Positions 50,127 through 57,148 of a stretch of DNA of 64,000 nt are shown here, in pieces (position 1 is the stretch's first letter; every line of letters begins with the position of its first letter). Both the position numbers and the translations under genes were made by a program. Source of the DNA: IDS-8 sp035304345 (GTDB lineage Bacteria > Pseudomonadota > Gammaproteobacteria > Steroidobacterales > Woeseiaceae); NCBI GenBank assembly GCA_035304345.1, contig DATGQE010000022.1, positions 124,001-188,000 of the forward strand, in the 5' to 3' direction. Under the pieces are notes generated by a model that saw only the letters and a program-made list of their open reading frames with translations, was not told the origin of the DNA and made no database searches.

Positions 50127-50834
50127 ATGACCGAAGCGACGCTGCGCGTCCTCACCTGGAACGTCCATAGCTGCATCGGGATCGACGGCCGCCTCGATCC
50201 CGACCGCGTCTGCGAGCACATCCGCCGCATCGGGCCCGACATCGCCGCCCTGCAGGAGGTCGACAGCCGCCGCGACCGGCGCGACGGCTTCGACCTGCTC
50301 GGCGGTTGCCTGGCCGGTCCCGGCAATCATCGCGCCGAGGTGCGCACCTTGCGCACGCCGGACGGCGATTACGGCCACATGCTGGTCAGCCGCTGGCCGA
50401 TCAGCGCGTGGCGCGAGCACGACGTGAGCTTCGGCAGCCGCGAGCCGCGCTCGATGATCGAGGCGACCATCGAGAGCGACCTCGGGCGCGTGAACGTGCT
50501 GTGCCTGCACCTCGGGCTGTCGCCTCGCGAGCGCCGCGCGCAGGCGCTGACCATCAAGGCGCTGGCGGAAGCGGACAACCGGCCGACGATCGTGATGGGC
50601 GATTTCAACGAGCCGAGCGGCCGCGGCGCGGCGGCCCGCATCCTGGAGAGCGACTTTCGCACCGCCGGCCGGTTTCGCACCTGGCCTTCCATCGCCCCGC
50701 TCTTCGCGCTCGATCGCATCTGGTTCGAGCCCAGCCTGGCGCTCGTGCGTGCCGGCGTGCAGACGGCGGCGCGGCGGGCTTCCGATCATCTCCCGCTGTG
50801 GGCCGACCTCCGCCGCGTCGTCACCGACCGCTGA
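50127..50834 (+). CDS. endonuclease/exonuclease/phosphatase (EEP) family protein
   Basis: 235 residues, no signal peptide. The EEP fold's residues are present: LTWNVHSCIG, ALQEVDSR (metal-binding Glu), GDFNEPS (Asp-Asn pair), and terminal ASDHLPLW (catalytic Asp-His). Members hydrolyse phosphodiesters in nucleic acids, lipids or inositol phosphates. It directly follows the phospholipase D-VTT gene, a pairing seen in other proteobacteria (ClsC/YbhP-like), so a lipid-headgroup substrate is more likely than DNA. Confidence 0.92.
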   Translation: MTEATLRVLTWNVHSCIGIDGRLDPDRVCEHIRRIGPDIAALQEVDSRRDRRDGFDLLGGCLAGPGNHRAEVRTLRTPDGDYGHMLVSRWPISAWREHDVSFGSREPRSMIEATIESDLGRVNVLCLHLGLSPRERRAQALTIKALAEADNRPTIVMGDFNEPSGRGAAARILESDFRTAGRFRTWPSIAPLFALDRIWFEPSLALVRAGVQTAARRASDHLPLWADLRRVVTDR

Positions 50835-50863
50835 GCCCGCCTGCAGGAGCGGAGACCGCGCTG

Positions 50864-51343
50864 CTACGCGAGGCGCTTGCGGTACGCCACCTTGTCGTCG
50901 CCCGGCGAGTAGAAATCGGGGACGACCTCGAGGACGGCATACCCCATGCGCTCGTAGAACGCGCGCGTGGGCGCGTACTGCGCGCGGCCGGCGGTGTCGA
51001 TGGTCATCTCCGTCGCGCCCCCGGCGAGCGCGCGGCGCTCGGCTTCGGCGAGCAGCCGGCGGCCCAGGCCGCCGCGCTGCCGGCCGGGCGCGACGGCGAT
51101 CCAGTAGAGGTCCCAGCGCCCGCCGCCCGGTGCGGCCGGGCCGTAGCAGGCGTACCCGGCGAGCTCGCCCCCTCGTGCGTCGGCGAACAGGAAGCGGTAC
51201 TCGGAGGCGTCGCCTTTCACGAGCGCGTCGTCGACGAGCTCGACCGCGACCTCCACCTCCGCGGCCGAGAAGAAGCCCGTGCACTCGACGAGCCGGCGTA
51301 CCGCCTCGCGATCCCCGGCTCGCGGGCGGTCGCGCCAGGCCAT
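50864..51343 (-). CDS. GNAT-family N-acetyltransferase
   Basis: 159 residues from ATG 51343. The acetyl-CoA-binding A-motif is VAPGRQRGGLGRRLLAEAE, and the C-terminal RAFYERMGYAVLEVVPDFYS is typical of GNATs acting on small molecules or protein N-termini. The start overlaps the stop of the GNAT-deacetylase fusion by one base (TGATG), so the two are translationally coupled. It would transfer an acetyl group to an amine; the beta-lysine or amine product of the neighbouring aminomutase operon is one candidate acceptor, by inference only. Confidence 0.92.
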   Translation of the reverse strand: MAWRDRPRAGDREAVRRLVECTGFFSAAEVEVAVELVDDALVKGDASEYRFLFADARGGELAGYACYGPAAPGGGRWDLYWIAVAPGRQRGGLGRRLLAEAERRALAGGATEMTIDTAGRAQYAPTRAFYERMGYAVLEVVPDFYSPGDDKVAYRKRLA

Positions 51344-53100
51344 CAGCGTCTCGCCGCCGACGCGCGGGCGTCGGACAGGCCCTCCCACAGGCCGGTGAAG
51401 AACCCTCGCGCGTTCGCGCCCAGCGTCTGCGTGCGGTAGCCGCCCTCCTGCACTACGAGCACCGGCAGGCCGAGCGCGGCGCAGCGGCGGCCGTTCGCGC
51501 GGAAGTCGCGGGCCAGCAGCCTGAACGAGCCGGTCGGGTCGTGCTTCGCGGTGTCGAAGCCGAGCGCGAGCACGAGGAAGTCGGGAGCGAAGCGGCAGAT
51601 CGCGTCGAGCGCCCGGTCGAGCTCGACCCGGTACCGCTCGCCGTCGATGCCTTCCGGCAGCGGCCGGTTGACGTTGCAGCCGCGTCCCGCGCCTTCGCCC
51701 GTCTCGTCCCCGTACCCGGAAAAGTAGGGATAGGTGTGACGCGGATGCCCGTGCAGGGACAGCGTCAGCACGTCGCCGCGGCGCCAGAAGATGTCCTGTG
51801 AGCCGTTGCCGTGATGGTAATCGAGGTCGAGCAGCGCGACGCGCCCCTGCCGGCTCAGGTAGTGCGCCGCGACGGCCGCCGAGTTGAAGTAGCAGAACCC
51901 GCCGAAAGCGGCCCGCTCCGCGTGGTGCCCCGGCGGGCGCACCAGCGCGTACGCCGCGCGGGCGCCGTCGAGCAGCCGCTCGGCGGCGGTGAGGGCACAG
52001 TCCACGGCGCCCAGCGCCGCCCGCCAGGCGTTCTCGTTCAGCGGCGTGAACGTGTCGATGCAGTAATACCCGGCACGCAGCGGCAGCGACCGCGGCGGCC
52101 GGGCGCGGTTGCGTATCGGGAAGACGTACGGATAGATCGATTTCCCCGGAGGCACGTTCGCGCAGGCCCGTTTCAGGAAGCGCACGAACTCCGGCGCGTG
52201 CACGGCCTCGATGTGCCCGAGCCCGTAGTGGGAGGGCGCACGCCGTTCGAAAAGGTCGGTGCGGTCGAGCTCCCGCAGTATCGACGCGATGCGTACGGGC
52301 GCCTCGACGTAGCCGACCTCCTTCACGTGGTGGATCGAGTGACCGTCGTTGACGACGAGCGCGATCTTCGGCATTCCGGGCGGCGGCGTCGCCGCGACCG
52401 CTTCCACCGAGACGTACCGCGGCTCGCGCAGCTTGACGGGGTCGTCGCGAAACGAGCGCACCACCCGTTCGACGTACTCCGGCGGGCACAGGCCCCGGTA
52501 CTTGCGCTCGAGGATGGCCCGCACGATGCGCCGGGCCTGCGCGCGCCCGAGCGGCCGGTCCTTCTGCCCGAGGTCGTCGAAGACGAGGTAGGGCGGGTCC
52601 GGCTGTCCCGGCGTGAGCGGGGTGGCGTAGTCCGTGTTCGCGATCGGGCGCGCGCCGAAGCGCTCGTAGAACCTGAGCCGCGCGGCATTCTGCCGGCGCA
52701 CCGCCGGATCGGGGGACAGCGCCGGATCGTCGGGCAATGCTTCGAAGAAGAGCCCGGCGACGCCGAGCTGCCACGCTTCCTCGCGCACCCGCTGGTACAG
52801 CGCACCGCCGACGCCGCCGCCGGTGTACGTCCGGCCGGCCGACAGGTAGTCGAGGTAGCAGAACCCGAGGTCCGGCGCGTGCAGGAGCCAGGCGAACCCG
52901 CGCACGCTGCCCGCCTTCTCGGCCACGAGCAGGATCGAGCGGAAACGGTACTTGAGCGGATCGACGAGCCGTGCCGGCAGGCTTTCGACGTCGGCCTCGG
53001 GCGCGCCGGGAAACTGCGCCCGCAGCATCGCCTGCACCTGCGCGACGAGCTCGCGGTTCGTCGGCGTCGTGGCGTCGAAAACCCGGTGGATGCGAAACAC
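51343..53100 (-). CDS. GNAT acetyltransferase fused to class II histone deacetylase/acetylpolyamine amidohydrolase domain
   Basis: 585-residue fusion. The N-terminal 200 residues are GNAT-like (GFCYLDYLSAGRTYTGGGVG; RLRFYERFGARPIANTD). Residues about 245-575 are an arginase-fold deacetylase. It has RPPGHHAER (active-site His392-His393), DLDYHHGNG (Zn ligands Asp427 and His429), and the third Zn ligand Asp in LALGFDTAKHDPTG, then VVQEGGY. All catalytic residues are present. It probably both attaches and removes acetyl groups on an amine. It is coupled to a second GNAT gene and follows the aminomutase/ATP-grasp operon on the same strand after 411 bases. Confidence 0.93.
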   Translation of the reverse strand: MFRIHRVFDATTPTNRELVAQVQAMLRAQFPGAPEADVESLPARLVDPLKYRFRSILLVAEKAGSVRGFAWLLHAPDLGFCYLDYLSAGRTYTGGGVGGALYQRVREEAWQLGVAGLFFEALPDDPALSPDPAVRRQNAARLRFYERFGARPIANTDYATPLTPGQPDPPYLVFDDLGQKDRPLGRAQARRIVRAILERKYRGLCPPEYVERVVRSFRDDPVKLREPRYVSVEAVAATPPPGMPKIALVVNDGHSIHHVKEVGYVEAPVRIASILRELDRTDLFERRAPSHYGLGHIEAVHAPEFVRFLKRACANVPPGKSIYPYVFPIRNRARPPRSLPLRAGYYCIDTFTPLNENAWRAALGAVDCALTAAERLLDGARAAYALVRPPGHHAERAAFGGFCYFNSAAVAAHYLSRQGRVALLDLDYHHGNGSQDIFWRRGDVLTLSLHGHPRHTYPYFSGYGDETGEGAGRGCNVNRPLPEGIDGERYRVELDRALDAICRFAPDFLVLALGFDTAKHDPTGSFRLLARDFRANGRRCAALGLPVLVVQEGGYRTQTLGANARGFFTGLWEGLSDARASAARR

Positions 53101-53511
53101 GCTGCTTTGCTCTCCGCTGCGATCCTGCCGCTACGTCACGTCGCTTCGCCCCGATGCCCGCTGTGGGAGCGCACACCGCGCGCGGCTGGCTTTACATCTC
53201 ATCGAAATCGAAGTCACAGTGGCACCGGTTGTCGGGACCGCATCGTTCCCGCACGTTCGCTGTCCGTGGCGCGGCGGAGCCATGGCCGGGGGAGGTCCTC
53301 TCGGCGCCGGACACGAGTACATCCCTGTAGTCCTGCGGGCTCGGCATCCTAAGCCTCGCACGCCGCCGAGAGGACCTCCCCCGGTCACGGCTCCGCCTGT
53401 CGGTGCTCGTGCCGTGCGGGAACGATGCTCAGTGCCAAGCGTGCCGTTGTTCGGGCCAAGTGGCATGGCGCGCGGTGCGCGCTCGCCCGGGGCGCGTCCG
53501 GTCGCGAGCGC
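53101..53511. other. 411-base gap dominated by a long inverted repeat
   Basis: No gene is supported here. Most of the gap is taken up by the 189-base inverted repeat at 53240-53428. The remainder lies between the end of the ATP-grasp operon and the start of the deacetylase-fusion gene and may hold the latter's promoter. Confidence 0.6.
53240..53428. repeat. 189-base imperfect inverted-repeat element
   Basis: The outer arms GCATCGTTCCCGCACG (53240-53255) and CGTGCGGGAACGATGC (53413-53428) are perfect complements. So are GGCGGAGCC / GGCTCCGCC, and a central 21-bp arm at 53286-53306 pairs perfectly with 53364-53384 (CCGGGGGAGGTCC...GGCG). Together they make a stem of about 67 bases with small mismatches and a loop of 57 bases. 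It could be a MITE/REP-like element, a structured RNA, or a transcription block between two units of the cluster. Confidence 0.75.
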
Positions 53512-54504
53512 CTACAGGCCGATGTGGCGTCCGAGGGCGTTCTCCTCCGGCAGCGCCGCCTCGAGGATGAGGCCGACCAGCCGGTCGTAGCCGATGCCCG
53601 CCCGGGCGGCCGCGGCCGCGAAGCCGGCATCGCTCGCGAGGCACGGGTTGGCGTTGACCTCGAGCACCCACGGCACCCCGCGCTCGTCCAGCCGGATATC
53701 GACGCGCGCGTAGCCGGACAGCTCGAACAGCCGCCAGCAGCGGAGCGCCGTCTCGTGCAGCGCGTCGCGCAGGCGCGGGGCCAGTCGCGGGAACACCCGC
53801 CGGGTCGCGCGGTAATCATGGTCCGACTCGTCCCACTTCGCCGCGTAGCCGACGATGCGCGGCCGTCCGGGTGCCCAGTCGACGAACGTCATCTCCGCGA
53901 CCGGCAGCACCTCCGGCTCGCCGCCGCGCTCGAGCAGCGACAGGTTGAACTCGCGCCCTTCCACGTAACGTTCGGCGAACCACTTCCCGCCGTGCTCGCG
54001 GGAGCGCTCCTCGACGAGCGCGCGCGCGGCCTGCCGCCCGGTCACCACGGAGGAGTCGTCCAGGCCGAAGGAGGCGTGCTCCCACAGCGACTTCACGATC
54101 CAGCGCCCGGTATCGTCGCCGCGCGGGCCCCCGTCCTCGAGCCATTCCGGCGTCGCAATGCCGGCCGCCGCCATCAGGCGCTTGGCCGCGATCTTGTGCG
54201 ACGTGAGCGTGAGCGCGTCCGCGCTGCAGCCGGTGAACGGGATGCCCGCGCTCGCAAGCAGCCGCGGCACGACGCCGATCAGCTCGCCGTGGCCGCCCAG
54301 CGCTTCGACCAGGTTGAACACGCAGTGCGGCTGCGCGGCCCCGATCGCCTCGAGCCCCGTCGCGAGGTCGAGCCCGATCGGGCATGCCGCGGCGCGGAGG
54401 CGCAGGCGCTCGAGAGCGCCCGTCACTTCGCGTACCTGCACGAGCGCGTCGAGCTCGTCGGCACGTGCCGACGAGCCCAGCGCTTCGTGGAGTACGACGA
54501 TCAC
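53512..54504 (-). CDS. ATP-grasp ligase, D-Ala-D-Ala ligase-like (2)
   Basis: 330 residues from GTG 54504, overlapping the previous ligase gene by GTGA. The ATP-grasp body has HCVFNLVEALGGHGELIG, the substrate loop IPFTGCSADALTLTSHKIAAKRLM, WIVKSLWEHAS, YVEGREFNLSLL and the Mg-binding FELSGYARVDIRLDERGVP...LEVNANPCL (the VDIRLDE and EVNANPC motifs). Such enzymes form an amide bond via an acyl phosphate. The FNLVEALGGHGE variant differs from true Ddl. The substrate is not readable. Position suggests it acts after, or with, the first ligase on an aminomutase product. Confidence 0.88.
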   Translation of the reverse strand: MIVVLHEALGSSARADELDALVQVREVTGALERLRLRAAACPIGLDLATGLEAIGAAQPHCVFNLVEALGGHGELIGVVPRLLASAGIPFTGCSADALTLTSHKIAAKRLMAAAGIATPEWLEDGGPRGDDTGRWIVKSLWEHASFGLDDSSVVTGRQAARALVEERSREHGGKWFAERYVEGREFNLSLLERGGEPEVLPVAEMTFVDWAPGRPRIVGYAAKWDESDHDYRATRRVFPRLAPRLRDALHETALRCWRLFELSGYARVDIRLDERGVPWVLEVNANPCLASDAGFAAAAARAGIGYDRLVGLILEAALPEENALGRHIGL

Positions 54505-55586
54505 GCGGCGAGCGGCTGTGCCTGTACGCCGCGGGTGCGGATCCGGCTCTTCGCCGAATTCATGATGCCGCCGATCAGGGCGACGTAATCCATGCCGACC
54601 TTCGTCGCCATGATCGGCAGGTCCGAGTGCTCGGGATGCAGGCCCGCGAGCGGGTTCACCTCGATGAAGTTCGGGCGGCCATGCTCGTCCAGCCGGATGT
54701 CGACGCGGCCCGCGTCGCGGCAGCCGAGCACGCGCCACGCGCGCAGCGCCACGAGCTCGACCCGCCGCTTGAGGCGATCCTCCGTGAGCAGGCGGTACTC
54801 GACCAGCTCCTCGCAGTTCTCCTTGTTGCGGTAGGAGTAGACCTCGGCGTCGGCGCCCGGGAGGAGCTCGATCTCGAGCGTCCCGATCGCGGATGCCTTG
54901 CGGCCGGTGCCGAGGATGCCCACGGTGAACTCGCGTCCCGGGAGGAAGCGCTCGACCAGCACCGGCTGGCGGTAGCGGGCGAGCAGCTCGCGACACACCG
55001 CGTGCAGCTCTTCCGCGTTGCCGATGCGCGATGCCGCGGTCACGCCCTTGCCGGTGCCCTCGGCGACCGGCTTGGCGAACAGCGGATACGGCAGCCTGAC
55101 CTGGCGGATCGCGGCGAGGTCCGGCACCAGCGCATAATCCGGCGTCGGAACGCCCCCGGCGCGGACCACGTCCTTGGTCATGCCCTTGTGCAGCGTGAGG
55201 GCGCACACGAGGGGATCCGAGAACACGTACGGCACCTGGTAGGCGTCGAGCAGCGCCGGCACCTGCGCCTCGCGGCCCCAGCCGTGCATGCCCTCGCAGA
55301 TGTTGAACACGATGTCCCAGCGATCGCCCGCCACCAGTCGGGCTGCGAGCTCGCGCAGGTGCCCGATCCGGTCCACCACGTAACCGAGGGTCTCCAGTGC
55401 ACCCGCGATCGCGTCGATGGTGTCGGCACGGTCGAACTCGGCCGTGTCGACTTCGCTGTAGCCTGCGGCGCGCCAGGCGTCGCGCAGGTCGTAGGTGATG
55501 CCGACGCGCAGCGGCATCCGCCGGACTACCGCGCGCTTCGCGACCGTGCGCTTCCTGGCGGCCGTGCCCTTCATGACCCGGTTCAT
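54501..55586 (-). CDS. ATP-grasp ligase, D-Ala-D-Ala ligase-like (1)
   Basis: 361 residues from ATG 55586, seven bases after GGAGG and overlapping the kamA stop by ATGA. A basic head (MKGTAARKRTVAKRAVVRR) precedes a D-Ala-D-Ala-ligase-like core: MPLRVGITYDLRDAW, FNICEGMHGWGREAQVPALL, TLHKGMTKDVVRAGGVPTP, PLFAKPVAEGTGKGV (ATP Lys), LVERFLPGREFTVGIL, VDIRLDEHGRPNFIEVNPL. All ATP and Mg2+ ligands are present. Paralogous to ATP-grasp 2 but with a different substrate loop. Probably joins an amino acid or beta-amino acid to another carboxylate. Confidence 0.9.
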   Translation of the reverse strand: MNRVMKGTAARKRTVAKRAVVRRMPLRVGITYDLRDAWRAAGYSEVDTAEFDRADTIDAIAGALETLGYVVDRIGHLRELAARLVAGDRWDIVFNICEGMHGWGREAQVPALLDAYQVPYVFSDPLVCALTLHKGMTKDVVRAGGVPTPDYALVPDLAAIRQVRLPYPLFAKPVAEGTGKGVTAASRIGNAEELHAVCRELLARYRQPVLVERFLPGREFTVGILGTGRKASAIGTLEIELLPGADAEVYSYRNKENCEELVEYRLLTEDRLKRRVELVALRAWRVLGCRDAGRVDIRLDEHGRPNFIEVNPLAGLHPEHSDLPIMATKVGMDYVALIGGIMNSAKSRIRTRGVQAQPLAA

Positions 55587-56896
55587 CGGCGTCCCTCCGC
55601 CGGAGCCGTGCCTTTCGCGAGCGAGGCCCCCGGGTCGGGGTAGCGGTAAGTGCCGCCGTCGTAGCTCTCGAGCAGCAGGTCGTCGCCGTCGTAGCCCGCG
55701 ACGTAGTCCGGTGCGATCGGGATCTTGCCGCCGCCCGCCGGCGCGTCGACCACGAAGGTCGGGACAGCGTAGCCGGTCGTGTGGCCGCGCAGGCCGCGGA
55801 TCAGCTCGACGCCCTTCGCCACCGGCGTGCGGAAATGCGCCGATCCCGAGATCGGGTCGCACTGGTAGAGGTAGTACGGTTTCACCCGGATGCGCAGCAG
55901 GCCGTGCACGAGCCGCTGCATCGTGTCGAGGTCGTCGTTGACGCCCTTGAGCAGCACCGTCTGGCTGCCGAGCGGCACGCCGGCGTCGGCGAGCCGCCCG
56001 CAGGCGTCGGCCACTTCCGGCGTCAGCTCGTCCGGGTGCGTGAAGTGCAGGCTCATCCACAGCGGGTGATGGCGTTTCAGGATTCGCGCCAGCGCGGGCG
56101 TGATCCGCATCGGCTGCACGACCGGCTGCTTGCTGCCGATGCGCACGAACTCGACGTGGCGGATCCGTCGCAGCCGTTTCAGGACGTAGTCGAGGCGGTC
56201 GTCGTCGAGCGACAGGGGATCGCCGCCGGAGATCAGCACGTCGCGCACGGTCCGGGTCCGCTCGATGTACTCGAGCGCCGCCTCGATGTCGGTTTTCCTG
56301 ACGCTGCGCTCGCCCACCGAGCCCACCATGCGGGCGCGGGTGCAGTAGCGGCAGTAGACCGAGCAGAAGTTCGTGACGAGGAGCAGGACGCGATCGGGGT
56401 AGCGGTGCACCAGTCCCGGCACGGGGCTGTGGCCGTCCTCGCCCAGCGGATCTTCCGCTTCGCCGCGGGAGACGGCGTACTCGTCCAGCACCGGCACGAC
56501 CGTGCGCCGGAGCGGCTGTGCCGGGTCGTCCGGCGACAGCAGGCTCGCGTAGTACGGCGTGATGCCGACGGGCAAGGCACCGGTATGGCGCATGATCGCG
56601 GCGCGCTCGTCGTCCGACAGCACCAGCATGCGCTCCAGGTCCGCGAGCGTGCGCACGCGGTGCCGGTTCTGCCAGCGCCAGTCGCACCAGTCGTCGAGCG
56701 TCGCGTCGGGATAGTACCTGGCGAGGAACTCCCGGCTGCGGGCGGACACGCGCAGCTTCGACCGGTCACGCTTGGCGATGACCTGGCTGAGTGACTTGGT
56801 GCGGGAAGTGGATCGGAAGGCGGAAGAGGCGGGAGCGGGGTGACTGCAACTCCCGGCGTCGGGCGGTTCTTCGGCGCTTTGCCTGGCGGTTTTCAT
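55583..56896 (-). CDS. kamA: lysine 2,3-aminomutase-like radical SAM enzyme
   Basis: 437 residues from ATG 56896, six to seven bases after GAGG. Cys178, Cys182 and Cys185 (CSVYCRYC) bind the [4Fe-4S] cluster; RMVGSVGERSVRKTDIE follows. GGDPLSL and HFRTPVAKGVELIRGLRGHTTGY (quoted in part as GLRGHTTGY) are KamA hallmarks. Lys391 in DAPAGGGKIPI is the PLP Lys. Asp347 (CDPISG) and Asp384 (VVDAP) match the two Asp residues that, as I recall, bind the epsilon-amine of lysine in clostridial enzyme. This supports conversion of L-lysine to beta-lysine rather than a glutamate substrate. EpmB, a relative acting with EpmA, is an alternative, but neither EpmA nor EF-P is nearby. It heads a three-gene operon with ATP-grasp ligases. 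Confidence 0.9.
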   Translation of the reverse strand: MKTARQSAEEPPDAGSCSHPAPASSAFRSTSRTKSLSQVIAKRDRSKLRVSARSREFLARYYPDATLDDWCDWRWQNRHRVRTLADLERMLVLSDDERAAIMRHTGALPVGITPYYASLLSPDDPAQPLRRTVVPVLDEYAVSRGEAEDPLGEDGHSPVPGLVHRYPDRVLLLVTNFCSVYCRYCTRARMVGSVGERSVRKTDIEAALEYIERTRTVRDVLISGGDPLSLDDDRLDYVLKRLRRIRHVEFVRIGSKQPVVQPMRITPALARILKRHHPLWMSLHFTHPDELTPEVADACGRLADAGVPLGSQTVLLKGVNDDLDTMQRLVHGLLRIRVKPYYLYQCDPISGSAHFRTPVAKGVELIRGLRGHTTGYAVPTFVVDAPAGGGKIPIAPDYVAGYDGDDLLLESYDGGTYRYPDPGASLAKGTAPAEGRR

Positions 56897-56988
56897 CTCA
56901 AACCTCGAACGCAGTTGGGCGACCTGCGAGATAAAAACCGACCCGGCCCTTCGAGTCGTGGCGGGAAGTACCGCCGCATTCGCGCGCT

Positions 56989-57016
56989 ACTATATTTCCG
57001 GGCGGTCAAATGTCAA
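56989..57016 (-). promoter_or_regulatory. near-consensus sigma70 promoter of the kamA operon
   Basis: On the - strand TTGACA (57016-57011) and TATAGT (56994-56989) are 16 bases apart. The -35 is a perfect match and the -10 has five of six. It would give a leader of about 85 bases before ATG 56896. Confidence 0.8.
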
Positions 57017-57078
57017 TGGCTTTGTGTCACGGTTTTGGATGCCCTTTCGACCGCCTTTCGAGTGCCGCTTCGAGCGCT

Positions 57079-57104
57079 AAAAAACGCCCGCTGCAGGAGC
57101 GCGC
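57079..57104 (-). terminator. probable terminator of the S9 peptidase gene
   Basis: On the - strand an imperfect hairpin (CGCGCT-CCTGC-AGCGGGCG) is followed by TTTTTT. It starts about 45 bases after the S9 peptidase stop. Confidence 0.65.
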
Positions 57105-57148
57105 ATTGCATCCGACAGCGATGGTAGGGCCGGCGGGTTGACCGCTTC

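Noticed and set aside
55583..56896. EpmB (EF-P lysylation) instead of lysine 2,3-aminomutase
   Set aside because: EpmB is shorter and usually near efp or epmA; the operon with two ATP-grasp ligases fits a small-molecule pathway better. Not fully excluded.
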